From JARKQH01 sp964631605 (GTDB taxonomy: Bacteria > Verrucomicrobiota > Verrucomicrobiia > Limisphaerales > UBA8199), in the NCBI GenBank assembly GCA_964631605.1, contig CAZVYG010000010.1:29927-93926 (forward strand): 64,000 nucleotides of DNA, written 5' to 3'. Positions 34,907-44,445 of this stretch are shown here, in pieces. The position numbers and the translations under genes are program-made. Positions within the stretch are counted from its first letter, which is position 1. Every line of letters begins with the position of its first letter. The notes beneath the pieces are model-generated. The model was not told the origin of the DNA. It saw nothing but the letters and a program-made list of their open reading frames with translations, and did no database searches.

Positions 34907-37595
34907 ACGTCGGCCCGGGCACGGGCCGGTCTGGCGGTTGGTTTCTTTGGCGGCCGGCCTGGTCTCCATTGCGGCGAGCCTCGCCGTCGGCACGGCTGGC
35001 GAGTCGGTCGAGTGTGTTAAAAGCGCAACTTTCTTTGCCGCGCCGGATTCCCCCGATTACCGCAAATATGCGCCCGACCGGGATGTTCTGGTGACGCACC
35101 TGGCGCTGGACGTGACGCCGGATTTCAAGCAGCGAACGGTTCAGGGGCGCGCCACGCTCCATCTTCAGGCCAACGCCCGCCCGGTGCGCGAGGTGCGGTT
35201 GGATGCCGTGGACCTGCGGGTGCAATCGGTCGAAGCGACGCATCCGGTCGAGGCTTTCCAAGTCACCGACAAAGCCCTGATCATCACCTTCACCCGCGAC
35301 TTGCCCCCGGGCGGGCGGACCACCCTCACCGTCGCTTATGAGGCCGAACCCCGACAAGGACTTTACTTTCGCACGCCGGAGATGGGTTACAAACCGGGCG
35401 ACACTCACTTGTTCACGCAGGGGGAGGAGATGGAAGCCCGGCATTGGTATCCCTGCCTCGATTTTCCCAACCAGTTCTTCACCTCGGAAGTCATTTGCCG
35501 GGTGCCGGAAGGCATGACGGTTGTCTCGAACGGCCGGCTGGTGAGCCAGGCTCCCGATGCCAACGGGCGGGTGGCGTTCGATTGGCGGCAGGAAAAACCG
35601 CACGTGAGTTACCTGGTAACCCTGGTTGCCGGCTACTTCAAAAAGTTGGAGGACCGGCACGGGGCGGTCCCACTGGCGTTTTACACCCCGCCCTCGGAGT
35701 TTGAGCAGGCGGCCAGTTCCTTTCGCGGCACCCGCGAAATGATGGCGTTTTTTGAGGAGGAAATCGGCGTGCCGTATCCCTGGGCCAAGTATGATCAGGT
35801 GGTCGTCAACGATTTTGTCGCCGGCGGGATGGAAAACACCAGCGCCACCACGCTGACCGACCGCACCCTGTTCACCGAAGCGACCGAGAACATCCGGAAC
35901 AGCGAAGGGTTGGTGGCCCACGAGCTCGCTCATCAGTGGTTTGGCAACCTGGTCACCTGCAAGGATTGGAGCCAGATCTGGCTGAACGAGGGATTCGCCA
36001 CCTATTATGAGTCGCTGTGGACCGGCTTTCGCCAGGGCCGCGCCGCGATGCTCTATGAGTTGTATCACCGCGCCCGGCAGCTCGCCGGTCGTTCCACCGA
36101 AACCACACCCATCGTTCGCCGCACGTTCTCCGATCCGGGTGAAATGTTCAACCATTTGGCCTATGACAAAGGCAGTTGGGTGCTGCACATGCTGCGGGCG
36201 CAGCTTGGGGAGGAGCTTTTCCGTCGCGGCATTCGCGCCTACCTCGAACGACACGCGCACGGCAACGTGGTCACGGACGACCTGCGCCGCGTGTTCGAGG
36301 AAGTTTCCGGCAAAACGCTGGACCCGTTTTTTGACCAGTGGGTTGATCACGGCGGATTGCCCAGTTTGGAGGTCTCCTGGAGTTGGGACCAGCAGCGGCG
36401 GCTGGCCCAGCTTAACATCAAGCAGACTCAGCCCGTCAATGACCAGGTCCTGCTCTTCTCGTTTCCGCTTCCGGTCCGCTTCAAGGGCAGGTTTGGCGTC
36501 GTCGAGCAAACGGTCCGGATCAAGAGTCGCCAGGAGGATTTTTACTTCCCGCTCGAGTCGGCCCCGGACATCGTGCGACTGGATCCCGATTACACGCTGC
36601 TGGCGCGCATCCGCTTTCCCGTTTCGCGAGCCATGCTGCAGGCCCAGTTGAAAGACTCGGAGGATGTCATCGGCCGGCTGCTGGCGGTCGAGGAATTGGG
36701 GCGCCACCGCGACAAGGACGCCATTGCGAAACTCAAGGAAACCCTGAATGCGGATGAGTTTTATGGTGTGCGGATCGAGGCGGCGCGCGCCTTGCGAGGC
36801 ATTCATTCCGACGAAGCGCTGAGCGCCCTGCTGGCGTCCAGAAATCAGCCTGACGCCCGCGTCCGGCGGCAGGTGGTCGAGGAAGTGGGGCGTTTTTACC
36901 ACCCGCAGGCGCTCGAGGCGGCGCGGGAGATCGCGCGCGCGGAGCGAAACCCGGCGATCCGGGCGGAAGCCATCAAGGCCCTGGGCGCCTACGGGGAGGC
37001 GGAGGTGAGGAATACTCTGCTGGAATTCTTAAACTCGGAATCCTACCGGAATGAATTGGCCGAGGCGGCGCTCGAGGGGATCCGCGCCAATGATGACCCG
37101 TTCTTCATCGGATTGCTGTTGGAAATCCTTGCGCGGCGCGAAGGGGATTTCACCACGCGCGGCTTGGCGCAGGGTATTGAGACCCTGGCGTGGGTGGCCC
37201 GCAATGAACCCCAGAAGGATACCGTGCGCGAGTTCATCCTTCGCCACGTCAACAGCCCCAAACAACGGCTGCAGCTCGCCAGCCTCAAGGCCCTCGGCAC
37301 CCTCGGTGACTGGAAAGCGATGCCCGTGCTCGAGCGCTTCGCCAGCGCCGCCGAGGACAGCCCGGAGCGCCAGGCCGCCGAATCCGCCCTCCGCACCCTG
37401 CGCGCCGAGCGCAAGCCGGCTGACGAGTTCCGGTCCCTGCGTCAGGAAGTGTTGGAGCTGCAGAAAGCCAACCGCGAGGCGAACCAGACCCTGGAGTCGC
37501 TCAGGAAACAGGTCCAGGCAATCAGCGCCCGAACCCCCAAGCCCGGCCGACACCCCCCCGCAACCATCCGCAGTCCCAAAGAGAGCGAACCTTGA
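34890..37595 (+). CDS. M1-family aminopeptidase with HEAT-like repeats
   Basis: The start is taken at the ATG inside the end of the previous gene; 901 residues with a signal-like helix (LVSLAAGLVSIAASLAVG). The gluzincin site is complete: VAHELAHQWFGN (HExxH) with the distal Glu in WLNEGFATYYE, and the exopeptidase motif GGMENT. It trims N-terminal residues from peptides, probably in the periplasm. After the M1 core, about residues 585-850 form HEAT-like helical pairs (LKETLNADEFYGVRIEAARA, EEVGRFYHPQALEAAREIAR), and the end is a short coiled coil (LRQEVLELQKANREANQTL). Confidence 0.92.
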   Translation: MVRVRERRPGHGPVWRLVSLAAGLVSIAASLAVGTAGESVECVKSATFFAAPDSPDYRKYAPDRDVLVTHLALDVTPDFKQRTVQGRATLHLQANARPVREVRLDAVDLRVQSVEATHPVEAFQVTDKALIITFTRDLPPGGRTTLTVAYEAEPRQGLYFRTPEMGYKPGDTHLFTQGEEMEARHWYPCLDFPNQFFTSEVICRVPEGMTVVSNGRLVSQAPDANGRVAFDWRQEKPHVSYLVTLVAGYFKKLEDRHGAVPLAFYTPPSEFEQAASSFRGTREMMAFFEEEIGVPYPWAKYDQVVVNDFVAGGMENTSATTLTDRTLFTEATENIRNSEGLVAHELAHQWFGNLVTCKDWSQIWLNEGFATYYESLWTGFRQGRAAMLYELYHRARQLAGRSTETTPIVRRTFSDPGEMFNHLAYDKGSWVLHMLRAQLGEELFRRGIRAYLERHAHGNVVTDDLRRVFEEVSGKTLDPFFDQWVDHGGLPSLEVSWSWDQQRRLAQLNIKQTQPVNDQVLLFSFPLPVRFKGRFGVVEQTVRIKSRQEDFYFPLESAPDIVRLDPDYTLLARIRFPVSRAMLQAQLKDSEDVIGRLLAVEELGRHRDKDAIAKLKETLNADEFYGVRIEAARALRGIHSDEALSALLASRNQPDARVRRQVVEEVGRFYHPQALEAAREIARAERNPAIRAEAIKALGAYGEAEVRNTLLEFLNSESYRNELAEAALEGIRANDDPFFIGLLLEILARREGDFTTRGLAQGIETLAWVARNEPQKDTVREFILRHVNSPKQRLQLASLKALGTLGDWKAMPVLERFASAAEDSPERQAAESALRTLRAERKPADEFRSLRQEVLELQKANREANQTLESLRKQVQAISARTPKPGRHPPATIRSPKESEP

Positions 37596-37706
37596 ACCCT
37601 GCGAAGCCTCGCCGGGAGCATGCCCCGGAGAGTGGCGAAGTCCGGTCCGGGATCCTCGCGCGAAAATTAACTTTGAACTTGGGACCCTCGACTTTAGCTT
37701 TTGCGC

Positions 37707-38666
37707 GTGAATAACGACCTGCCGAGCGTAACGGTGGTGATCGCCGCCCGGCCGGGCCAGGCTCAAATTCAGGCGGTCGAGGCCGCCCGCGCGCTGGATT
37801 ATCCGTTCGACAAGCTCGAGATCCTCGTCGCTCGCGGGCGTCAACCTTCCGCTCAAAGAAACGCCGCGCTGCGCGCCGCGCGCGGCGACCTCATCTACTT
37901 CCTGGATGATGATTCGGTTCCCAACCGCGACAATTTGCTGCGGGCTGCCGCTCATTTTCGCGACCCCAAGGTTCAGATGGCCGGCGGCCCCAGCCTCTGT
38001 CCGCCCGCCGCGCCCGGTCTCGAGCAAGTGTTCGCGCTGGTCCTGTCCAGTTGGCTGGCGTTCGGTCCCAGCCGGGCCCGCTACGCGAAAGTGGGCCGTC
38101 TGCGTCCTTCCAGCGAAAAGGAGCTGATCCTCTGCAACCTCGCCGCCCGCCGCCAGCCGCTGCTGGATTTGGGGGGCTTCAACGAGGCCCTCTATCCCAA
38201 CGAAGAAAACGCGCTCATGGACGAATTGCAGAAGCGCGGCGGCGTCCTCCTTTATGACCCTGAGATCAGCGTCTATCGCCGGCCCCGGTCGAGCCTCAAG
38301 GCCTTCGCCAAAATGCTGCTGACCTACGGACGCGGACGGGCGGAACAGTTCCGACTGCATCCAACGCCTGGCTCTGTTCTCAATTTCGTGCCTCCGTTGT
38401 TCTGCCTCTACCTGGTGATTGCGCCTTTGCTGGGCGTTTATGGTCTGGTTCCGCTGGTGTTCTACCTTCTGGCGGTCGCAGGGCAGGGGATGGCGCTGGT
38501 CCCTGCCGGTGGCTGGGTCCGGTCGCTTGCGGCCATGCCATTGGTGGTGCTGACTCATCTGCTTTACGGTTTGGGCTTTTGGCGCGGCTTGTTCACTTCC
38601 CTGGTTCCCGCCGGCCAGCGGCGCAACGTCGAAGTCTTGCTCGAATCCATACGCCGGACGCCATGA
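37707..38666 (+). CDS. Family 2 glycosyltransferase, membrane-bound
   Basis: 319 residues from GTG 37707; a TTG two codons upstream is an alternative. The GT-A core has SVTVVIAARPGQ at the N-terminus and the metal-binding YFLDDDSVP. NEENALMDELQKRG resembles the acceptor-side ED motif region. Two to three membrane helices lie in the last 100 residues. It likely adds sugars to a lipid or surface polymer; donor and acceptor are unknown. Its stop overlaps the glnE start (ATGA). Confidence 0.85.
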   Translation: MNNDLPSVTVVIAARPGQAQIQAVEAARALDYPFDKLEILVARGRQPSAQRNAALRAARGDLIYFLDDDSVPNRDNLLRAAAHFRDPKVQMAGGPSLCPPAAPGLEQVFALVLSSWLAFGPSRARYAKVGRLRPSSEKELILCNLAARRQPLLDLGGFNEALYPNEENALMDELQKRGGVLLYDPEISVYRRPRSSLKAFAKMLLTYGRGRAEQFRLHPTPGSVLNFVPPLFCLYLVIAPLLGVYGLVPLVFYLLAVAGQGMALVPAGGWVRSLAAMPLVVLTHLLYGLGFWRGLFTSLVPAGQRRNVEVLLESIRRTP

Positions 38667-41659
38667 AGAACCCCGTCTGGTCCAAGGTGATTCCGAACTG
38701 CCCGGACCCGGCGCGGGCCAGGCAGATGCTTGAATTGTTCGAGGGCACGCCGGCCGCCGAGGTGCTTGAGGCCGCCGACAAGGAACGCGCGGCGCTGCTG
38801 GCGCTTCTGTTTTGCGGGTCCCGCGCTTCCACGAACCTGTTGATCGCGCACCCGGAGTGGATGGATTCTCTCACGCCGGAAGCGCTGCGGCATCCGCGGC
38901 GCAAGTCCGGTTTCAAGCAGGAGATTGCGTCCTGGTTGCCGCGGCTGCTCGAACTGGCCGATTACAGCGGCGTTACTCGCCGTTTGCGCGAGTTCCAGCA
39001 GCGCGAGCTGGTCCGGATTGCCCTTCGCGATTTGTCCCAGGGGGGCGAGGTGCCGGAAATCATCCTCGAGATCTCCGACCTGGCGGACGTGTGTCTGGAT
39101 GCCATCTGGCAAAACTGCTGGTTGCAACTCACCCGGCGTCATGGTGTGCCGTATCATCGGGATCCGGACGGTCAATGGCGTCTGACCGCCGGCGGTGTGC
39201 TGGGTCTGGGCAAGCTGGGCGGGCAGGAGCTGAACTACAGCTCGGATGTGGACCTGATGTTTGTCTATGACGAGGAAGGCGGGGTGTTTGCGCAAAAACC
39301 GGCCCGGACCGCCCGGCCGGTCCTGAGCAATCACCAGTTCTTTACCCGCCTGGCTGAGGCCTTCGTCGCGCAGGCCAGCGGCTCGCGTCAGGGGGAGGGG
39401 CTCTACCGCATTGACCTCCGGCTGCGGCCCGAAGGCAACGGCGGTCCGCTGGCCCGCTCCCTCGCCAGCTATGAAAACTACTACGCCCAATGGGGCCAAA
39501 CGTGGGAGCGCATGATGCTGATCAAGGCCCGCGGCGTGGCGGGCGACGCGGCCCTGGCTTCGGAATTCCTCGAAATGGTTCAACCGTTCCGCTATCCCCG
39601 CTCCATCCACGAAGGCGTGCTGCGCGAAGTGGCCGCGATGAAAGACCGGATTGAGCAGGAGGTGGTGAAAAGCGGCGAGCTCGAGCGCAATGTCAAGCTG
39701 GGCCGGGGCGGCATCCGGGAGGTGGAGTTCATCGTGCAATCCCTGCAGGTGCTGCATGCGGGCAAACAGCCCTTCCTCCAGGGCGGGCAGACTCTGCCCT
39801 GCCTGGCCAAGCTGGCCCAATACGAATGGCTTTCCACGGCGGAAGCCGACGCCCTGGCCGATGCCTACTGCTTCCTGCGCAAGGTTGAGCATCGGCTCCA
39901 GATGGACGAAAACCGCCAAACCCATACCCTCCCCGAGGACCGAACCTCCCTCGAGCGGCTGGCGCGCCTCATGCAGCTCGAGAACCGGCGGCTTTTCGAG
40001 CAGCGACGCCGCCACCACACCGACCACGTCCGCCGCATCTTTGAACGGCTGCTCAAGGCCGAGGCCGGCCACGAGGGCGAACGCTCCCCCTTTCCCCGGC
40101 AGTTCGAAGGCGCCGAGGCCGAATGGACCCGCCTCCTCAGCGAACACCGGTTTCGCGACGTGCCCAAGGCCCTCCGCGTCTTGCGCGAGTTCGTCGAGGG
40201 GCCGGGCTACGTGCATGTTTCCTCCCGCACGCGCGAGCTGGCTTTGGGCTTGCTGCCCCGTTTTTTCGCGCTTTGCCCGCCGCCGGACGATGCGCCCCCG
40301 GCGGCCCGAAAACGAAAGCGGTCCCCGTCGGAGCGCAACGAGGAGCGGCCGTCTGTGGACGCGCCCCTTTCGGACCCGGACCGTGTGCTGACCCGCCTGG
40401 ACAGCTTCATAGCCGCTTACGGGGCGCGGGCGACGCTTTTCGAATTGTGGCATAGCAACCCGGCCATTTTCGAGCTCCTGGTCCTCCTGTTCGACCGTTC
40501 CGAGTTCCTCGCCGAACTGGCGATTCGGCAGCCGGACCTGGTGGATGAGCTGGTTACCAGCGGTCGGCTGCGTCAGCGCAAAACCGCCGCCGAGACGCTG
40601 AAAGACTTGCGTTACGGCCTGGATGATGAGGACCAGCACCTGTGGCTGCGGCGGTACCACCCGGCCGAATTGATGCGCATCGGCCTGCGCGACATCCTCG
40701 GCCTGGCGGATTTTGAACAGTATCTGACCGAGCTGTCGGCGCTGGCCGATGCGTGCCTCCAGTACGCCCTCGAAGTCGTCATGCGCCGCCATCAGTTGCG
40801 CCAGCCCCCTTTCGTTATCATCGGTCTCGGCAAACTCGGCGGCGCCGAAATTGATTATGGTTCCGACCTGGACATCATTTTCGTGGCAGACGACCGGACC
40901 CAAGGTCTGGACCGCTTGGGGCGGCTGGCGTTGGAAGTCATGGACCTGCTCTCGGCCCGCACGGCCCAGGGCATGCTCTTCAAAACCGACGCCCGCCTCC
41001 GCCCCGACGGCGAAAAAGGCCGGTTGGTCAACTCCCTCAAGGCGCATGAGGATTACTACCGGCACCGCGCCGGCTTGTGGGAAATCCAATCCCTCACCCG
41101 GACCCGCCCCGTTGCCGGCGACCTCAAGCTGGGTGAACGCTTCCAACAGATGGTGGCTCAACTCACGAATTTTCGCCAGCCCCCCGTCCCGCTGGCTGCC
41201 TACACCGCCGACTGGAAGCAGAAGATACACCAAATGCGACTGCGCATCGAAACCGAGCGCACTCCGCGCGGCAAGGACGAACTGGCGATCAAGACCGGCG
41301 CCGGCGGACTGGTGGATGCCGAATTTGTGGCCCAGGCACTGTGCCTTGAAAACGGCTGGCACGAGCCCAACACGCTGCGCGCCCTGGAACGCGGTCGCGC
41401 GGCCCGTCTCCTGCCCGACGCCGATCAGCTCATCGAAAACTATCGCCGCATCCGCCGTATCGAAGGCATCCTTCGCCGCTGGAGTTACGAAGGCGAATCC
41501 GTGTTGCCGGACGATCCTGCCCCCTATTATCGCGTGTCGGTGCGATGTGGTTTCCCCACTCCGGAAGCCTTCCGCCAGGCCCTCGCCAACTACCGCGCTG
41601 CCGTCCGCGACGCTTACAACCGCTTCTTCCTTCCAAAAATGGAGGCTGACCCCCATTAA
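38663..41659 (+). CDS. glnE: Glutamine synthetase adenylyltransferase/deadenylase
   Basis: 998 residues from the ATG overlapping the previous stop. GlnE adds or removes AMP on glutamine synthetase according to nitrogen state and PII. It has two nucleotidyltransferase domains, each with the family's GxGKLGGxExxYxSDxDxxF motif: the first near residue 182 (deadenylase) and the second near 721 (adenylylase). Both keep the two metal-binding Asp. A charged linker (KRKRSPSERNEERPS) lies between them. The length is normal (about 950 in E. coli). No glnA or glnB is in the window. Confidence 0.95.
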   Translation: MKNPVWSKVIPNCPDPARARQMLELFEGTPAAEVLEAADKERAALLALLFCGSRASTNLLIAHPEWMDSLTPEALRHPRRKSGFKQEIASWLPRLLELADYSGVTRRLREFQQRELVRIALRDLSQGGEVPEIILEISDLADVCLDAIWQNCWLQLTRRHGVPYHRDPDGQWRLTAGGVLGLGKLGGQELNYSSDVDLMFVYDEEGGVFAQKPARTARPVLSNHQFFTRLAEAFVAQASGSRQGEGLYRIDLRLRPEGNGGPLARSLASYENYYAQWGQTWERMMLIKARGVAGDAALASEFLEMVQPFRYPRSIHEGVLREVAAMKDRIEQEVVKSGELERNVKLGRGGIREVEFIVQSLQVLHAGKQPFLQGGQTLPCLAKLAQYEWLSTAEADALADAYCFLRKVEHRLQMDENRQTHTLPEDRTSLERLARLMQLENRRLFEQRRRHHTDHVRRIFERLLKAEAGHEGERSPFPRQFEGAEAEWTRLLSEHRFRDVPKALRVLREFVEGPGYVHVSSRTRELALGLLPRFFALCPPPDDAPPAARKRKRSPSERNEERPSVDAPLSDPDRVLTRLDSFIAAYGARATLFELWHSNPAIFELLVLLFDRSEFLAELAIRQPDLVDELVTSGRLRQRKTAAETLKDLRYGLDDEDQHLWLRRYHPAELMRIGLRDILGLADFEQYLTELSALADACLQYALEVVMRRHQLRQPPFVIIGLGKLGGAEIDYGSDLDIIFVADDRTQGLDRLGRLALEVMDLLSARTAQGMLFKTDARLRPDGEKGRLVNSLKAHEDYYRHRAGLWEIQSLTRTRPVAGDLKLGERFQQMVAQLTNFRQPPVPLAAYTADWKQKIHQMRLRIETERTPRGKDELAIKTGAGGLVDAEFVAQALCLENGWHEPNTLRALERGRAARLLPDADQLIENYRRIRRIEGILRRWSYEGESVLPDDPAPYYRVSVRCGFPTPEAFRQALANYRAAVRDAYNRFFLPKMEADPH

Positions 41660-41739
41660 AGCATTGACTGCCGGGCGAAGGGGGACATGATGGTTGGCGA
41701 CGCTTTTGATAACCAAGCGCAACTGGAAATTAAGAAACC

Positions 41740-42825
41740 ATGATCAAATACGGCTTAAACATACCTGATACTGGCAGCCTGGATTTTGTCTCCCTCGGAG
41801 CTCTGGTCCACCGGTTGGACCCGGGAATCGTCCCCTTCCGCAAAGCCACCGAGTGCCGCATACACGTGAGCGGTGGCGAGTTTAACTGCGCCGCCAACCT
41901 GGCGGATTGTTTCCGGCTTAACACCGGGATCGTTACGGCCATGGTGGATTACCCCATTGGCGACCTCATCGCCGAGCGGGTCAAGGCCATGGGCGTGCGG
42001 CCGTTTTACAAGCGCTTCAAGCATAATGGCGTCAATGGCCCCAATATGGCCACGGTTTATAGCGACCAGGGATTCGGGGTGCGCGCGCCGGTGGTCTTTT
42101 ACAATCGCTCGAATGAGGCCGGCGCCCAGCTCAAACCCGGTGACTTCGATTGGAAGGAGATTTTTGGCGGGGGAGTGCGCTGGTTCCACAGCGGCGGCAT
42201 TTTCGCTTCGCTCTCCGAAACCACCGGCGAGCTCATTATTGAAGGCATGAAGGCCGCCAAGGCGGCGGGGGCCGTCACTTCCTTCGACCTGAACTTCCGG
42301 CAGAAGCTCTGGGACATCTGGGGCGGTCAGGCCAAAGCCCTCTCGGTGATGAAACGCATTGTCGAGCATGTGGACGTGCTGGTGGGCAACGAGGAAGACC
42401 TGCAGAAGGGCCTTGGGCTCAAAGGTCCCGATGTCGCGGCCAAATCCAAGCTCGATCCGTCGGTCTTCTTCGGCATGATTGATGAAGTCGTCCGCAATTA
42501 CCCCAAGGTCAAAGTCGTGGCCACCACGCTGCGCGAAGTGCATTCCACCAACCATCATAGTTGGAGCGCGGTGGCGTGGATTGACGGCAAGTGCTTCACC
42601 GCCCCCACCTGCGAGTTGAATGTTTACGACCGCGTTGGCGGCGGCGACGGCTTTGCCTCCGGCCTGTTCTATGGCATGCTGACCGGTCAGGAACCCGAAG
42701 AGGCGCTTAAGCTCGGCTGGGCCCACGGCGCGCTCTTGACCACCTTCCCCGGCGACACCACCATGGCCACGGTTGACCAGGTCAAAGCGTTCGCCAAAGG
42801 CGGCTCCGCGCGCATCCAACGTTAA
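41740..42825 (+). CDS. kdgK: PfkB-family sugar kinase, probably 2-keto-3-deoxygluconate kinase
   Basis: 361 residues of the PfkB (ribokinase) fold: an N-terminal substrate loop with HVSGGEFNCAANLADC and a C-terminal VGGGDGFASGLFYG that holds the catalytic Asp and anion hole. Such kinases with KDG specificity make 2-keto-3-deoxy-6-phosphogluconate in the uronate/Entner-Doudoroff route. Assignment as KdgK rests on the nearby 6-phosphogluconate dehydrogenase and UxuB-type reductase and is inference; another sugar is possible. Confidence 0.75.
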   Translation: MIKYGLNIPDTGSLDFVSLGALVHRLDPGIVPFRKATECRIHVSGGEFNCAANLADCFRLNTGIVTAMVDYPIGDLIAERVKAMGVRPFYKRFKHNGVNGPNMATVYSDQGFGVRAPVVFYNRSNEAGAQLKPGDFDWKEIFGGGVRWFHSGGIFASLSETTGELIIEGMKAAKAAGAVTSFDLNFRQKLWDIWGGQAKALSVMKRIVEHVDVLVGNEEDLQKGLGLKGPDVAAKSKLDPSVFFGMIDEVVRNYPKVKVVATTLREVHSTNHHSWSAVAWIDGKCFTAPTCELNVYDRVGGGDGFASGLFYGMLTGQEPEEALKLGWAHGALLTTFPGDTTMATVDQVKAFAKGGSARIQR

Positions 42826-42860
42826 CCCAAAACTCCGGAAGTCCTTAACACGACATTTTT

Positions 42861-44315
42861 ATGGAACCTCAAGGTGATATTGCTGTCATCGGCCTGGCCG
42901 TCATGGGCCAGAACCTGATCCTTAACATGAACGACCACAGCTTCACGGTCGTGGCCTATAACCGCACCGTCTCGAAGGTGGATGATTTCCTCAACAACGA
43001 GGCAAAAGGCACCCGGATCCTCGGCGCCCATTCGCTGCAGGAAATGGTGGCCATGCTCAAGAAACCCCGCCGGGTCATGCTCATGGTCAAAGCCGGCAAG
43101 GCGGTTGACGAGTTCATCGAGCAGCTCCTCACGGTGCTCGAGCCCGGCGACATCATTATTGACGGTGGCAACTCGCTGTTCGAGGACACCATCCGCCGCG
43201 TCAAATACGTGGAATCCAAAGGCCTGCTCTACATCGGCACCGGGGTGTCCGGCGGGGAAGAAGGGGCGCGCCACGGCCCGAGCATCATGCCCGGCGGCAG
43301 TCCGGCCGCCTGGCCGCATGTCAAACCCATCTTCCAGGCGATCGCCGCCAAGGTCGCCGATGGCACACCCTGCTGCGATTGGGTGGGCGAAGGCGGCGCC
43401 GGTCACTACGTGAAGATGACTCACAACGGCATCGAATACGGCGACATGCAGCTTATTTGCGAGGCTTATCACATCATGAAGGACGGCCTCGGCATGTCCG
43501 CTGACGAAATGCATGAGGTGTTCAAGGTCTGGAACGAAGGGGAACTGCAGTCTTACCTGATCGAGATCACCCGCGACATCCTTGCCAAGAAAGACGACGA
43601 CGGCGCGCCGCTGGTGGACAAGATTCTCGACACCGCCGGCCAGAAAGGCACCGGCAAGTGGACCGTTATTTCGTCCCAGGAAATGGGCATTCCCATCACG
43701 TTGATTGCCGAGGCGGTCTATTCCCGCTGCGTTTCGGCGATGAAGGATTTGCGCGTCCAGGCCTCCAAGGTCTTTCCACCCGCCAATACCAGGCTGCCGG
43801 GGGATCGCCAGCGCTGGATTGACGACATCCGCAAGGCCCTTTACGCCTCCAAAATCATCAGCTACGCCCAGGGTTACATGCTCATGCGGGCCGCGGCCCA
43901 GCAGTATTCGTGGAACCTGAATTATGGCGGCATCGCCTTGATGTGGCGCGGAGGCTGCATCATTCGCAGCGCCTTCCTCGGCGACATCAAGAAAGCCTTT
44001 GACAAGAATCCCGAGCTGCCCAACCTGCTCTTTGATCCCTTCTTCAAGAAAGCCATCAAGAGCTGCACCCGCTCGTGGCGGAAGGTGGTCAGCGCGGCAG
44101 TCAAGAAGGGGATCCCGGTCCCGGCCTTCAGCACCGCCCTGGCCTTCTTCGATGGGTTCCGCTCGGAGCGGCTGCCGGCCAACCTGCTCCAGGCGCAACG
44201 CGACTACTTTGGCGCCCACACCTACGAGCGCGTGGACAAGCCCCGCGGCGAGTTCTTCCACACCAACTGGACGGGCACAGGCGGGCGGGTGGCTTCCAGC
44301 ACGTACACCGTCTAA
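42861..44315 (+). CDS. gnd: 6-phosphogluconate dehydrogenase, decarboxylating
   Basis: 484 residues. Oxidises 6-phosphogluconate to ribulose 5-phosphate and CO2 with NADP+ in the pentose phosphate pathway. The N-terminal coenzyme motif is IGLAVMGQNLILNM; GVSGGEEGARHGPSIMPGG, with the substrate loop, and HNGIEYGDMQLICEAY, with the catalytic Lys just before it (HYVKMTHNG), are as in Gnd. The C-terminal HTNWTGTGG is standard. It follows the kinase by 35 bases. Confidence 0.97.
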   Translation: MEPQGDIAVIGLAVMGQNLILNMNDHSFTVVAYNRTVSKVDDFLNNEAKGTRILGAHSLQEMVAMLKKPRRVMLMVKAGKAVDEFIEQLLTVLEPGDIIIDGGNSLFEDTIRRVKYVESKGLLYIGTGVSGGEEGARHGPSIMPGGSPAAWPHVKPIFQAIAAKVADGTPCCDWVGEGGAGHYVKMTHNGIEYGDMQLICEAYHIMKDGLGMSADEMHEVFKVWNEGELQSYLIEITRDILAKKDDDGAPLVDKILDTAGQKGTGKWTVISSQEMGIPITLIAEAVYSRCVSAMKDLRVQASKVFPPANTRLPGDRQRWIDDIRKALYASKIISYAQGYMLMRAAAQQYSWNLNYGGIALMWRGGCIIRSAFLGDIKKAFDKNPELPNLLFDPFFKKAIKSCTRSWRKVVSAAVKKGIPVPAFSTALAFFDGFRSERLPANLLQAQRDYFGAHTYERVDKPRGEFFHTNWTGTGGRVASSTYTV

Positions 44316-44350
44316 GCGGGGCGGAGAGGCGCCTGGCAGCGCCTTGACGG

Positions 44351-44395
44351 GTTTGCGAGCGCCTGGCCGGGGCTTTTGTCCCGCCAGGCGCAAAC
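44351..44395. repeat. Long imperfect inverted repeat between gnd and the LarA homologue
   Basis: GTTTGC ... GCCTGGC pairs with GCCAGGC-GCAAAC, with a CGGG/CCCG inner stem and a short bulge. A large hairpin, but no T-run follows in either direction. It may be a regulatory RNA hairpin or a repeat-family element. Confidence 0.6.
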
Positions 44396-44445
44396 AGCAA
44401 AGAACTTTCCCTGCTGCTCACCGCGGGGTATGGTGATGCATTGTT

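Noticed and set aside
37029..41722. Long minus-strand open frames (509 and 1052 codons) opposite the M1 peptidase, glycosyltransferase and glnE
   Set aside because: They are shadows: composition is His/Arg/Gln/Gly-rich as expected for antisense of GC-rich genes, and the plus-strand proteins have complete family motifs.
44351..44395. Calling the gnd-LarA hairpin a rho-independent terminator
   Set aside because: No T-run on either strand next to the stem.
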